Assembly (NCBI RefSeq): GCF_949987515.2
Contig: NC_082703.1
Span: forward strand, 10,812,680-10,876,679
Length of the DNA: 64,000 bases
Source of the DNA: Delphinus delphis
Lineage: Eukaryota > Chordata > Mammalia > Artiodactyla > Delphinidae
Direction of reading: 5' to 3'
Both the position numbers and the translations under genes were made by a program. Positions 1-10,977 of the stretch are shown one piece after another; within the stretch, counting starts at the first letter, position 1, and the number at the start of each line of letters is the position of its first letter. The notes below the pieces were generated by a model. It did not search any database. It had not been told where the DNA came from and was given only the letters and a program-made list of their open reading frames with translations.

Positions 1-2707
1 TGAGGAAGCTAGCCCAATAATTACAAGGGAAGAGAACCCCCATCATGTATGGAATGGTCTCACTGATTCCCTGATGGGTAAGCATCCTCTAGCCCTGGTA
101 AGACTTAAAATTAAGAAGAAAAATATATATGTAAGAAACAAAACCCATTGTATCAAATACTTTTGCATTAAAGAGTCTATATATTTGATATTTTATATAC
201 TTGTGATATTAAGATATTTTGGCCAATTAGAATACAGTAATTTGGAATTGTGATTCCAATTTAAACTGTGAAATTGAGTCAATGATTTAGACTTGTGGTT
301 TTAAGTTGAAATCTTACTAAGTCAACACACACGTTTAGAACTTTAAGAGAACTTAAAAATAATCATATTTCATATTTGTAAGTATTCAATTGATGAATTA
401 TTCAAGTATTCATGAGTATCTCATTTGTTAAGTCAGACAAGTTAAAGTACTTAAAAGGAAATTAAATGTATTAAATTTATGCACAAAGCTTTAAGTGTTT
501 AAAAACGTTTAACTACATTTGAAAATGAAACAAAATCATTAATCAAATTTCCCTTAAGAATGACTGTTAAAATTAGCTTCACTTATGAATAGGCTAATGA
601 GGTTTGTAAGCTGAACTTAGAATTTTAAATACGATTATGATTTTGATCACGTAACTTCAATAGCGCACTATCTAGTTTTAAAATCAGAGTAACCTCTGAC
701 TAGTCTTTTCTGGGCATAAACATTGTCCTCATTTGCCCTTGACAAAACGTGACGTCCCATTTTGGAGCCGGTACACAAGAATGCTATTCTAGAGAAGCAG
801 AACAGGCTAGGACCCAGCTCCCCGGGGCCAGCAGTAAGGCAAGCTTGGTGAAAAGTTGGCTGTTCTTTTCCTGTCTAGGGTCTGAGCCCACAGAGGTCAG
901 GAATCCATCCCTCGGGTTGAAAGGAGTATAAAGGTGAAGAATCAGAGGGCCATCGCTTCCTGAGTACCTTGTAAAGAGTCGCTGATGAATAAGAAATCGC
1001 CAAGTTAAGAAAGTATCCAGTTTTGTTATCTGAGGTGTCATCAAGAGACAGAAAAGTAAAAAGAAAAAAAAAAGGAAATAAAAGAGAGAAAACTATAGGT
1101 ATCTCCTGCTTTTTGAAAGTTCACTTTATGCCACTTTACTTGTACGAAAGACCTACATTATTATCTGTTTTCACTAATCGGAAGAAATCTGAAGAGAATT
1201 TTTGCTTTTACGAAAAAAATCAAAAATAGCGTTCAGTGTTTTTTTTTTTTTTTTTTTGCAGTGAGCCATTACAGAGGCAGTGTGCACCCCAAGCAGAGCA
1301 GTGAGTGTGGCCCCTTAAAGCTCCTTCCCCGGGAACTGCACTCAGCATCTCAGCATCAAGCCTCCATAGCTTTGAATGGTGTCTGTGAGCATTTGTGCTT
1401 TATAGCGATGTATTTTGTGCATCTGTTAGCAAGATGTGTCCTAAGGTAATGTTTATTCACTTTATCCCAGCTCGGCTTAGGAAAAGTTTCAAAGGAACGC
1501 TTTACTTTCTGATAGTGGGGGAAACCTGTAAAGGACAATCATCTATTACTCTTCTTTCTAGCAGGAATTCAGAGAATTCTAGGAGTTCTTCAAAGTGCAC
1601 TACGTAGGCAAGTGAACTTAGTCTGTCCACATAGTTAAATCTGTATTAGTGAACATTTTGAGAGCCAAAGCTAATCATCAAAAGTTATTATGCAGGATCT
1701 CAACATGAATAGAGAAGTTTCCCTTTTTCTGTGGCTCTTCAAGGAACAAACAAACACTAGAAAAAAAAAAGAAGAAGAAGAAAAGCAGAGAGACACATTT
1801 TCCTTTAGCTAGTGGGTGATTTGAGCTGTTACTGGGTTTTTCCATCTTACCTATCCTCCCCCTTCCTCCAGCTGACAATTCCAAAGGAAAGAAAGAATCA
1901 TGGTTTTCAAGGACTGTACTGTAATTCAAGGATGGTGAGAGTCTGACAAAGTAACTCAGCCTGGTGAAGAGTGAGTGTCAGTAGAAAGACGTAACAAAGT
2001 TACTTTTTTGGAACTGAAGGAATTATGAGACCTAGAATCACATTAGTCTTGTGAATGCCATAAAAATCTCATTATTGATTGGCTAAGGAAACTTGCATTC
2101 CAAATTAAAACAAACAATGAAACCTCGTGAGATATTCTTTTTAAGGCAAAGCTTAAGTCTTTATTTTTTATGGACTTATTCAATTTTATGTTTCCTCGAT
2201 AACATATCCATCTCAGTCACAAAATTTTTTATTGCTCAACAATTTTCTCAAAAAAAAAAAAAAGAAAACAAGAAATATTCTGAGAATTAAAGAACTTACT
2301 GAAAATCAGCAGCGTTGGTGCAGGTGCTGCAGGCTGTTATGCCACCCCCCAAATTGCTAATCACTCTTATTCTTGACAGTATTAATAATTTTTTCTAAAT
2401 GGCAGTTTGGGGTTAAGAATAATTTCTGTCTCTGTTTATTTATTTTGTCCTATGCAAAAAAAATAACCATTTTGCAAGCAACCATTCAATGCCATCCACA
2501 TTGATTGGAAATGGCAATGCATTTTTTCCCTCTAGTGATGGTTCTAATCACTGGTAGATTAGCATGAGCTGGCTGGAAAATGTGAACCACCAATGTGTGT
2601 ACTACAAACGTGTACCACAAATCTATATTTATATCTGTTGTATTTTCCCATACAGTGTGATGTATATACCCAATACATGCAAATATGTGTATTTATATAT
2701 TTCTGTA
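1..2707. other. Unique AT-rich DNA, no gene seen
   Basis: This stretch is AT-rich with short homopolymer runs, including a poly(T) run of about 19 bases near 1239-1257 and a purine run near 1755-1800. Open frames of 60-86 codons occur on both strands, but they overlap one another, lack recognisable homology and have composition typical of noncoding DNA. I recognise no repeat family here apart from simple AT-rich sequence. It could be intergenic or intronic. Confidence 0.6.
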
Positions 2708-2709
2708 TA

Positions 2710-2892
2710 CAGTAAGTCCCCTACACACGAACCTTCAAGTTGTGAACTTTCAAAGATGTGAATGTATTATAAACCCATTACAGCCAATTGTGTTAGCTGG
2801 ATACCTAGGCTAACTTTTTTGGACTTACGATCAAATTGGACTTACAAACACTCTCACTGAACAGAACTCGTTCGTATGTAGGGGGCTTACTG
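2710..2892. mobile_element. Tigger-like (pogo/Tc1-mariner) MITE
   Basis: The element is about 183 bp long and bounded by inverted termini. The left end reads CAGTAAGTCCCCTACACACG, and the complement of the right end is CAGTAAGCCCCCTACATACG; over the first 23 bases about 21 match. It is flanked on both sides by TA (2708-2709 and 2893-2894), the target duplication expected for Tc1/mariner-pogo transposition. The interior is too short to encode a transposase, so it is a nonautonomous deletion product. I recognise the termini as those of Tigger-type elements seen in artiodactyl and whale genomes; the exact family name is not certain. Confidence 0.8.
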
Positions 2893-3556
2893 TATGGAAC
2901 ACGTATTACATGTATATAATATATGCAAATATATGTATTTATATATTTTATATTGTATATATATATATAACATGCATATATGAAAAATATATTCCCCTAA
3001 ATAGTGAGTGTAATAGTGAGTGTGTATCTAATTTTGAACAGATTAGTTTTCCTTCCCAGGTTGTTAGATTTTAGACATGATAAGCATGTGGTATCTGTAT
3101 CTGATCAAACAAGATACCCCAGACTCAAGGAATTGATTAAAAGCAAACAACTTAAACAACACAAAAAAGAATGTGCTAATGTCTAAATTAAAAGGGAACC
3201 AACTCTAGGAGTAGTGCAGTGAATGGCATTCTTTGACAAAAAGCCTCTTGTCTGGTGGACCCACCTTTTCCTCTATATCCAGAGGACTGCTGTGTCCTGA
3301 ATTCTCTGTACAGCTACATAAAACCAGGAACTGGTAAATGGTTGACAAATATGCCCAGGTGCTGGGATCCCAAGCAAATGTGGGTTTTGTATAATAGGCC
3401 AAGAGCACTTGGGGACGGCTGACAGGGGAACAAAATTTCAGTGCCTTGGAGGACAATAGCTTCATGAAAGATGTCTGATCTTTAAGAAGTGTTCTCTAAG
3501 TCACAGTGGTTGAAACCGGTTGGAGTAGAAAGTAATCCTAAAATCCTCCTTAAACC
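2893..3556. other. AT-rich low-complexity and unique DNA
   Basis: Positions 2900-2990 are a TATA/ATGCATAT-rich low-complexity stretch. The remainder to the LTR is unique sequence without a recognised family. The 86-codon minus-strand frame at 3205-3465 has no recognised homology and is treated as chance. Confidence 0.5.
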
Positions 3557-4081
3557 TGTAGTAGATTAATTGCCAAAATGTCCTCAGTGGTATCCCTTCC
3601 TCTATCCATGCCCCTTGTAGTATGGCTTTGGAGGTCCCCAACCAAGAGGTAGGGCCCACTTCCCCACCTCTTGACTGTGGGATACCCTTGTGACTGGGCT
3701 AAAACCACAGCCAAGAGCCTGTGGCAGAAACGACAGTGCTTTAGCTCTGTGCCTGCTGCAACTCTCTCTCTCAGAACTTTCCCTCCACCGTGTGAACAAA
3801 CCTCGGCTAGTCTGCTGGATGATAGGGGACCAGGCATCCCTGCAGTCCTAGCTATCAGCCAGCCAATAGCCAAACATGAATGAGGCACCCTAGTCCCTAG
3901 CTGACTTGCCAGCTGACCGCAGAGAATGAGAGAGCTCATCTAAGATCAGCCAAGCCTGGTCCAGATCAGCAGAATCACCCTGCTGACCCTTGGGCTTGTG
4001 AGCAATAATAAACGCTCATTACTTCAAGCTACTGAGATTCTGGGCAGTGTGTTATTGCAGCATCATCTAACTGACAAAACA
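3557..4081 (+). mobile_element. MLT1-like MaLR (ERVL-MaLR) solo LTR
   Basis: This is a decayed LTR of about 525 bp. It opens with TGTAGTAGATTAATTG and has the typical MLT1 order: the 'agtatggc' region, a middle part with 'ttgggcttgtgagcaataataaa' type polyadenylation context near 4000, then 'ctactgagattctgggcagtgtgttattgcagca', ending near taactgacaaaaca. MaLR LTRs are nonautonomous relatives of ERV-L, and solo copies arise by recombination between the two LTRs. The 129-codon minus-strand frame at 3550-3939 and the smaller frames around it lie inside this LTR and are not genes. No internal region is seen next to it. Confidence 0.75.
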
Positions 4082-4457
4082 TCAACACACCAATGCAAGT
4101 ACGAAGATGCCATCATTTGTTTACCCCCATGTATCCTACCTCTAAAAAGTACTGATGGCTTGACACAGTGTCCCTAAGAAGCAAGCCATTGTTGCCTTCT
4201 TATGGTGAAGGACCATGGGTCCATAGGTACAGTGCTTACATGAGTGCTTTCTGGCCATCTTGTAAGCACTCACATTCCAAAAGAACTTATGGCCTGGCTG
4301 AGAGCTCTCCTGCATATGTCTGTAGTCAATTAACTCGCCTTTTATTTCACTCCATTGAACTTAAAGAGCAGCCAGTGTCTGTTCAGAAGCCACACACCAC
4401 GTTTCCTCCTGCCTACAAACATAGCAATAAACCAGACAGCTTTCTGGTTCACTGTAA
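4082..4457. other. Unique DNA left of the first CHR SINE
   Basis: No repeat family is recognised. An open frame of 109 codons starting at 4168 runs from this unique sequence into the SINE, so it is a chance fusion frame and not a gene. Confidence 0.5.
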
Positions 4458-4470
4458 AAACTCCCTTTAT

Positions 4471-4770
4471 GGGCTTCCCTGGTGGTGCAGTGGTTGAGAA
4501 TCTGCCTGCCAAGGCAGGGGACACGGGTTCGAGCCCTGGTCTGGGAAGATCCCACATGCCACGGAGCAACTAGGCCCGCGTGCCAAAACTACTGAGCCTG
4601 CGCGTCTGGAGCCTGTGCTCCGCAACAAGAGAGGTCACGATAGTGAGAGGCCCGTGCACCGCGATGAAGAGTGGCCCCCGCTCGCCGCAACTAGAGGAAG
4701 CCCTCGCACAGAAACGAAGACCCAACACGGCCATAAATAAATAAATAAATGAATAAATAAATAAATAAAT
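4471..4770 (+). mobile_element. CHR-type tRNA-derived SINE, long form with hybrid middle
   Basis: The copy is complete and flanked by a perfect 13-bp target duplication, AAACTCCCTTTAT, at 4458-4470 and 4771-4783. The head holds the polymerase III A box (around 'tggtgcagtgg') and B box ('ggttcgagccc'). The 3' end is a (TAAA)n tail of about 40 bp. The middle carries the short-form segment ('gagaggcccgtgcaccgc') directly followed by the long-form tail ('cccccgctcgccgcaactag'), so it looks intermediate between the two forms. CHR SINEs are mobilised by L1 machinery and are known from cetaceans, hippos and ruminants. Confidence 0.93.
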
Positions 4771-4772
4771 AA
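4741..4772 (+). repeat. (AAAT)n microsatellite at SINE tail
   Basis: A run of AAAT units with one G interruption forms the tail of the SINE just described. Such tails are unstable and often polymorphic in length. Confidence 0.85.
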
Positions 4773-4783
4773 ACTCCCTTTAT

Positions 4784-5189
4784 AGGAAGACAACACGGTA
4801 ACAATAAAAACACCACCTAAAGAGAGGCTTACAGAACCTCATCAGCAAGTCTCAAGTACACCCGTGAAATAAAGATCAGCACCCTCTACCCCAAGTACAC
4901 ATGAAACTAAAAATAACATTTGAATTGTCCAACCTCAGCCAGTCCTGGAGATAACATGCTTTTTCCAGCTGCACAGTGCAGTGTAGGGAAAGAGTACTAC
5001 AATGGAAGTCAAGAGAGATGTATTTCTGCCCTTGTTCTACCTTCAGTACTTGCAAGGCCAAGTTCCCCTGGACACTTGGACTCTCAGATAACTGCTGAGG
5101 ATGCTTCTAGTCCTGTGATTTCATGCTCTCATCTTGCTTTCTGGGCCTTTTAGTTTACAGCTGTGAATGAGTGTACAGAATTCAAAAGG
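4784..5189. other. Unique DNA between the SINE and a MIR
   Basis: No repeat family, RNA gene or coding exon is recognised here. Short overlapping frames (61 and 77 codons on opposite strands) are treated as chance. Confidence 0.5.
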
Positions 5190-5365
5190 ATGTAGCTGTG
5201 GAAAGACCTCTGGACCGAGAGTCCTTAGACCAGCCTCTGCCCCCAGCGCATCAGGTGACCTTGAGCAAGCTCCACCTCTCTACACCTCAGTTTGCCCATC
5301 TGTAAAATGGGTGGTTCATTTGGGCTAAATGATCTTGAAGGGCCTTTTCAGCTCAGAGTGGCTGA
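5190..5365 (+). mobile_element. MIR (ancient tRNA-derived SINE)
   Basis: The segment carries the MIR core signature 'gaccttgagcaagctccacctc' followed by 'cctcagtttgcccatctgtaaaatggg'. MIRs are ancient mammalian SINEs, decayed and without visible target duplications. The strand follows the 'cctcagttt...ctgtaaaatgg' orientation. Confidence 0.85.
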
Positions 5366-6369
5366 TTTCACAATGCCTCAAGGTTACATGGTTTATAATG
5401 GATTTCTAAACAGAGAGCGTGACCTAGACTTAGGCACACAGAGCCCAAAGCATCAGGCAGTCACTTCACTGAGCCAGAGGTAGGTCACACTGAGCTTGGA
5501 GTCAGTTTTTCTGATTTCTGACAAGGAGGAGTTAAGGGCCTGTTATTTGTGGAAGTGCTTCTGGTACTAAGGAAAATGTCACCCACTACCAAAACCAAGT
5601 GTTTTCTCTACCATGCCCATTGTGGAACATCTGGGTGTGCTGGACAGCTCAGCACGCACCCGGGACAGAAAGTGGCCCAAGGGATGCCCCAGAACTAGTG
5701 CCTTTGTGTCAAATTGAAACTAAAGCACAAGGTCCTCCACACAGCCTTTGTCACACAGGGACAGAGCAGACCAATTATAGGGACCTCCCCACCTACAGGA
5801 AGACGAGACATAGACACTCTGTGAGGGAAGCTTTTCCAAGCATGGCCACGGAGAACCCCTGGTGGATGGGTCACCAACAAAACCTAATTGTATTCACTCA
5901 AGCTCAGAGTATTTCGAAGAGTGGAAACCAGGTCACTGGAAAGCCAGCATCTTACAAGAGCTAATATAACAACGACATGAATATATCAACAGGGCCAGAC
6001 TCTAGGGAAACTAATAGACAAAAAAGCTGACTGTAGACTCCTCTACCCCTTAATCTGCCATGCCCCTTCTTTCTTTCAAACCCCCCCCCCGACCCCAAAT
6101 CTTCTAAGTGCCTTATACCGCCTTTGACCGCCAATAGGGTTGGACCCTAAATGTATTTTACTATATGATTGGGCTTCATTCCATTCTGGCTTTGGGGTAC
6201 CTCCTACTCATGTTCTCCTTTAAATAAACAAAAAGCTTACTTGTCCTTTACCCTAGGTGACAACTGGAGTAATCAGTTAATCCCCCTCAATGTTAACTAA
6301 TTTATGTTAGACGCAGCATATAAACTTGCCTCCAGAAGGTATTCATAAAAGATGAAGAAATGAAATAAA
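5366..6369. other. Unique DNA, no gene recognised
   Basis: A 121-codon plus-strand frame at 5599-5964 has no recognisable domain and no splice or start context that I would trust. A C10 run is present near 6081. Nothing else was identified. Confidence 0.5.
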
Positions 6370-6680
6370 ACGTCTAAACATCTTTAACATCATCAGTCAT
6401 CAAAGCAAGGCAAATGAAAACAACAAAATACCATTTTTCATTTATCATATTGACCAAGGGGATGCTCCTCTTTCCTCGTAAGGGAGTCATGTGGCACACA
6501 TGAAATTGGTAGAATAAGTTTTAATGATGTACCAGGAAAATGAACAGTTCACAGACCCTTTATTCCAGTACTTTTTCTAGGACTCAAACCTAAAATCATA
6601 ACAGAAGTAAGGACAGAGATTGGTATAGTATGTCATGGACACATTATTTATGATTTAAACCAATACATTTACTCTAAAAC
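6370..6680 (+). mobile_element. Ancient L1 fragment (ORF2 3' region), probable
   Basis: The stretch beginning 'atcatcagtcatcaaagcaaggcaaatgaaaacaa' followed by 'ataccattttt' matches the expected old L1 ORF2 text around the 'agagaaatgcaaatcaaaaccacaatgagatacc' block in decayed form. It continues with 'caaacctaaaatcataacagaagtaa'. Frames are destroyed. Boundaries are approximate. Confidence 0.5.
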
Positions 6681-7603
6681 ATATAACTAGGCAATGGTAT
6701 TTTAGATAGCCTTCAAAATTATGTTTTTTGATGTTCCGTTAAACAGAGTTAAGTAACATACAGCTCTGTCTATATGATATTTTCTCAACTGGCTTATTTT
6801 AAAAGTAAAATAGGGAGGTACCAGATTTTTAATAGTGGTCTTCCTAAATTAATAGGTTGGAGGGTAGTTTTAGTTTCCTTTAATTTCCTTTAGTTTAAAT
6901 TGAGTTTAAATTCCTTTAGCTTCCTTTTCTTTATTTTCCCATCTTTTGAAATAATGGGTACAAATTATTCTTATCATCAGAAACAACCTTCCTTAAAAGC
7001 TCATAATAAAAACAAAGAAAGGGGGTCAGACCTTTAGGGATCAGACAACCTGTTGAGGACCCTTAAATCCCAGGGTGTGTGATTTGACTTTCCCACCCAA
7101 ATACCCCAAATGAGATCTTGAGCACGAAGGCTGCTCCCAGGGAGCTGTGAGGCTGGTGAGGAGACCTGAGCAAGGCACCCACCCTTCCGGCTTCCACCTC
7201 TTGCTGGAAGCAATCAGAGGAAACTAGCTCTCTGTGTAGGGAAGCCAACTGCAGCTGTGCCAGCAGGAACCACTGCACGACGGAAAGCATGTTACACAGG
7301 CACGTTGAACCACTTATTGAAGGCGAACGGTAACTCCGGCCTAATGAAGACTGGGCGTACCCCTTCTGTTGGCTCTCGGCCAGTCAATTAGTTTAGTCTG
7401 GATCCGAGGGGGAAATCACATGACTGTTCCTCATATTCAGAGTGGAAGGTACTGAGTAGCTATGAGTAAATGGCTTCTTTGGAAACTCAGAGAGAGCGAG
7501 CTACTGTCCAGCCTTCTCCATTGTGTAGGTCGTACTTTGTCCACCAGGGGCACACATGCACCATGAGAGTGGTCCCCTAGGTCCAGTTATTTCCCATCTC
7601 AAA
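6681..7603. other. Unique DNA, one weak CTCF-like core
   Basis: No repeat family is recognised. CCACCAGGGGCACA at 7541-7554 resembles a CTCF core with one G missing and is a weak match. Confidence 0.4.
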
Positions 7604-7617
7604 CTTTAAGACTTTTA

Positions 7618-7773
7618 TTTTTCTAATTTTTATTATTTATTTTTAATTTTAATTTTTTGGCCATGCTGTGTGGCATGCGGGATGCGGGATTTTAGTTCCC
7701 TGACCAGGGATCGAACCCATACCCCCTGCAGTGGGAGTGCAGAGTCTTAACCACTGGGCCACAAGGGAAGTCC
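7618..7773 (-). mobile_element. Short CHR-1-like SINE
   Basis: This minus-strand copy of about 155 bp is bounded by a perfect 14-bp target duplication, CTTTAAGACTTTTA, at 7604-7617 and 7774-7787. Read on the minus strand it begins 'ggacttcccttgtggcccagtgg', contains the B box 'gggttcgatccctggtcagg' and ends with an A/T-rich tail after 'catggccaaaaaa'. It lacks the distal parts of the larger CHR copies and matches the small CHR-1-like type. Confidence 0.88.
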
Positions 7774-8019
7774 CTTTAAGACTTTTACAATTCCTATAGC
7801 CTTGATCCCCACACTGTCAAGTTAAAAGTCGTATCATCATAGTACACCAGCCTCTAAGAATAGGGTAAGTTTCCAGAAAGGGAAGTCGTTTTCCCTGACT
7901 TCCTCCTTAAAGCCTCGGAACATCCTTGAACCAATTTCCATTTATATAAGATTTCATCGCATATTGGAAATTGATGAAATAAACACTTCTCGGTCATGTT
8001 TAGATGTACTCATCTCAAA

Positions 8020-8345
8020 CACATTTTTTTCACTGTGATAAAATATACGTAACATCAAATTTACCACCTTAACCACATCTAAGTGTGCAATTCAGTGGCA
8101 TTGGGCCCATTCACATTATCGTGCAACCATCATTACTGTCTGTCCTCAGGAATTTTCCATCATCCCAAGTTGAATCTTCCACCCATTAAACAATAATTCT
8201 CTGTTCTCCCTTACCCCAGCCCCTGGGAACTATCATTCTACTTTCTGTCTCTGTGACTTTGCCTATTCTAGGTATCCAATCAAGTGGAATCACACACTAC
8301 TTGCCCTTTTATGTCTGGTTTATGTCACTTAGCATAATGTTTTCA
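8020..8345 (-). mobile_element. Ancient L1 3' end (L1M class)
   Basis: The text 'ctgtgataaaatatacgtaacatcaaatttaccaccttaacca' through 'ccccagcccctgggaactatcattctactttctgtctctgtgact' and 'cacttagcataatgttttcaag' is the complement of the 3' end of old mammalian L1 elements. There is no poly(A) tail or target duplication left. The subfamily cannot be set by eye. Confidence 0.8.
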
Positions 8346-9059
8346 AGTTGAACCCAAATTCTGGAGTAACAAAACCCTCTAAGTTGATAAGCCAGCACGC
8401 AAAGTCATTCCTTCTTATTTCCAGTCTCTTCAATTTTCCTTTTCAAAGGTCTCATTTGACCAGTGCTTCGTTTTTGAACAGCCAGAGTCCTATGACGTTG
8501 GACAGATTCCCTCGCCAAGTGTGCGAACTCCCTGCCAACCGGAGAGTCAGGCAGGACTGAGATAACCGCTTGGTGAGGGTGTTGCAGAATTTTGAAGTAG
8601 ATGAGCTTTAACCTCTCATTCTGCTCTAAGGCCTTGTGACTTTTACAGACAAATGCTTTTGTTTGTTCCTTCATTCATCCACATAGGAGTCTGTCAGCCT
8701 TTACTAAGTGCCTGTTGCATGTAAATGACGGATATCGAGGCAGTGTGGTGACGGATGATACTGATTTGACTCCCAACCTCGGTGGTGGAATCAGAAGCTT
8801 GGACCCTGCCCTAGGAGACTTGCTTTTGCTCTCGGTCAGCTGGCACTGGCGAGTACACCCGGGGAGGACTGCCAGTTACGTACATGCTTGCGTGGAGACG
8901 TTGGCTTGCGGTAGAGGGTTCCTTAGTTGTGCAACTCTACGTATCAGCCAGAAAAACGTAACAGACTCAAACGGCAGATGTGGGTCCTGAGAGTGCCTAC
9001 TGTAAACTGGTATTACCTAGCCTATAATCTAAAAATATCAAGGACTTCTGAACTTTGCA
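8346..9059. other. Unique DNA with CpG-enriched patch
   Basis: No repeat family is recognised. By hand count 8701-8990 holds 14 CpG dinucleotides in 290 bp at roughly half GC, far more than is usual in bulk mammalian DNA. Frames of 70, 89 and 91 codons overlap here on both strands but have no recognised homology. The patch may be a weakly methylated regulatory region, or simply young unique sequence. Confidence 0.45.
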
Positions 9060-9262
9060 TACGAGTACCCAATCGTTTCTCTGCTGCGTATTAACACTGT
9101 GATCTTTGGGCAAGTCACTTTAACTTTCTACCATGCCCCCAGGACTCTGGTAGGAATGAAACAAGTTGGTAGGGATAATAAATACCCATGCCCACGGGAC
9201 TCTGGCAGGAATGAAACGACTTGCACAAGGCTTGGCACGTAGAAGGCATTAAGAAAATGCCA
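9060..9262 (+). mobile_element. MIR with internal 55-bp duplication
   Basis: The MIR signature 'gtgatctttgggcaagtcacttta' is followed by a tandem duplication with period 55 (copies start at 9131 and 9186, beginning CCATGCCC). The MIR 3' text 'cttggcacgtagaaggcatta' follows. The duplication sits between the two MIR halves and so arose after insertion. Confidence 0.7.
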
Positions 9263-10761
9263 GGCCCTCCTGCAGGGTTTTCCCCAAAGACACCCGACCT
9301 CACAAAACAAATGCAGCCCTGCAGTAGGCCAGCCCTGGACCTGCAAGCACCAGAATAAGGTTGGGGTATCTCCTAGGTTTCTTTCGGATTGCTAGCTGGG
9401 GACAGCGAGAGTCTGCTTCAGAAACGCCATCGTGTTAGTTTGAGAGGGAGCAATGCCACTTTACCCTTCGGCATAGTAAATCTTGTAAGTCATAAAAAGA
9501 GGTTCAACACAAAGGAAACCTAATCTCATATGAGTCAGGAATAAGATCTGAGTATTTCTCTGGCTGGAGTTCGTAACCGAGCACAAATCAGGATCAGTGA
9601 GTCCCAGGACCACTGTCTTCAGTGGCTGCCCACACAGAGGTGGATGTCTGAGGGACAATCTCATCCAGGAGGGACTCATCACCCCAGGAAGCAGGGTGCA
9701 ATTTGGCAACCCACAGAGAGCAACTGTTGCCCAGGCAGAATCTACCCAGAGAGATGAGTGTCATGAAGCCACTGGAAGGGAGACAGGCTGTTCCGGTGAA
9801 GGTCAGGGTGCGGCTCTGAGTGGCCTGCAGCCATGTGTCCACACCTGGGACTCTTCCTCACCAGAGGCTATGAGTAGATCACACATGGAGTAGGCAGAAC
9901 TGCAAATACTGACAGGCTTTCTGAGGATGGAGGCGTGTTTGTCTTAGACACCCACAAATGGAAATTATTCCTCTAATTAGAAATGATGACCTCATCACCA
10001 CGTCTTGAACCAGTCCTGATTTTCAAAAGTGAGGAAGAGTTGGGTCAGTGGACGCTGGTTCCTCATTTTAGTTGCTTCAGATGAGGTCTGAGTTGGGTTT
10101 TAAATACATGAACAATAGCTAATTCTCTTTTTGTCTTTTTGAATAATTGGGCTTTCTTAATTTCTTTCTAAATATTTCTATCTCTTGCTTATTTACTTAT
10201 TCGGTTGCTTTGACTAACAATTTCGTAGTCAAGTTCTTATTTCTGAGTCATTTGTGTGTCTTAGAACATTTGCTTCCCTTATCTCTACAATGGGGAAGGT
10301 TCATATATTCATTATTCCCGATTATTTAAAGACCTATTAATCCAGGCCTTCTGAGAAGAAGACTGTCCAGTGGGATAAACTGTGAAAGGATTTTCTTTGG
10401 GAAAATGTCTCGGGAGAAAATCAGGAGGGAGCTGGAAAATGCTGGGAGAACCTTCTAGAGATGCTAGTCTGACCAGAGTCCGAGAGAAGGAAGGAAGAAA
10501 GTGAGATGAAACATCTGAGACTGCTGTGCTGTCTAAGCAAGGTTTGGCAAGCATGTTGGGGAATCCTGGAGCTGAAGGTGACCTTCAGCGAATCCTTAGA
10601 ATCCCTGCCGCGCGCAGTCATCGGCTGGGAGCAGCCTGTGTGACGGGGGCTGGGGGCTGGGGGCTGGGTGCCAACACTGTGATGGAGTTCGGGGCCCAGC
10701 AGCTGGAGACTTTGCTGGATGACATGTTCTGTAGTTCGAGGTCTTACAGTCACCAGAGTGG
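9263..10761. other. Unique DNA, relatively GC-rich in parts
   Basis: Several overlapping frames of 60-123 codons occur on both strands between 9460 and 10790, none with a recognised domain. No splice-framed exon could be supported. A G-quadruplex-forming tract lies at 10645-10668. Confidence 0.45.
10645..10668 (+). repeat. (GGGGGCT)n tract, G-quadruplex-forming
   Basis: Three GGGGGCT heptamers are followed by GGG. The four G-runs with two-base loops give a textbook intramolecular G-quadruplex motif on the plus strand. It lies in unique DNA about 100 bp upstream of a MER20-like element. Confidence 0.85.
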
Positions 10762-10977
10762 CAGGGTTTCTCCAACTTGTCACTATTGACATTTTGAACC
10801 AAATAATTCTATGTTGTGGGATCTCTGCTGTGCACGTAGGATGTTCATCAGCATCCCTTGCCCCTACCCACTAGATACCAGTAGCCTCCTCCCAAGTTCT
10901 GACCGTCAAAACTGTCTGCAATTCCTGCCAAGTGTCCCTGGGGAGAGGGGGCAAAATCAGTTCAGGTGAGAAACATC
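10762..10977 (+). mobile_element. MER20-like hAT transposon fragment
   Basis: The order 'cagggtttctccaacttgtcactattgacatttt', 'aattctatgttgtggg', 'gcatcccttgcccctacccactagataccagtag', 'aaaactgtctgcaattcctgccaagtgtccctgggg' and terminal 'caggtgagaaac' is that of the MER20 family of nonautonomous hAT-Charlie elements. It is near full length. Copies of this family have been described as regulatory DNA in placental mammals, but nothing here shows such a role. Confidence 0.8.

Noticed and set aside
3550..3939. 129-codon minus-strand frame
   Set aside because: It lies inside an MLT1-like LTR, with overlapping frames on the other strand.
4471..4560. tRNA gene suggested by A and B boxes in the SINE heads
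   Set aside because: The boxes belong to tRNA-derived SINEs. No cloverleaf with anticodon arm and acceptor pairing could be drawn.
7541..7554. CTCF-like site CCACCAGGGGCACA
   Set aside because: One G is missing from the core, which strongly weakens the match. Kept only as a note.
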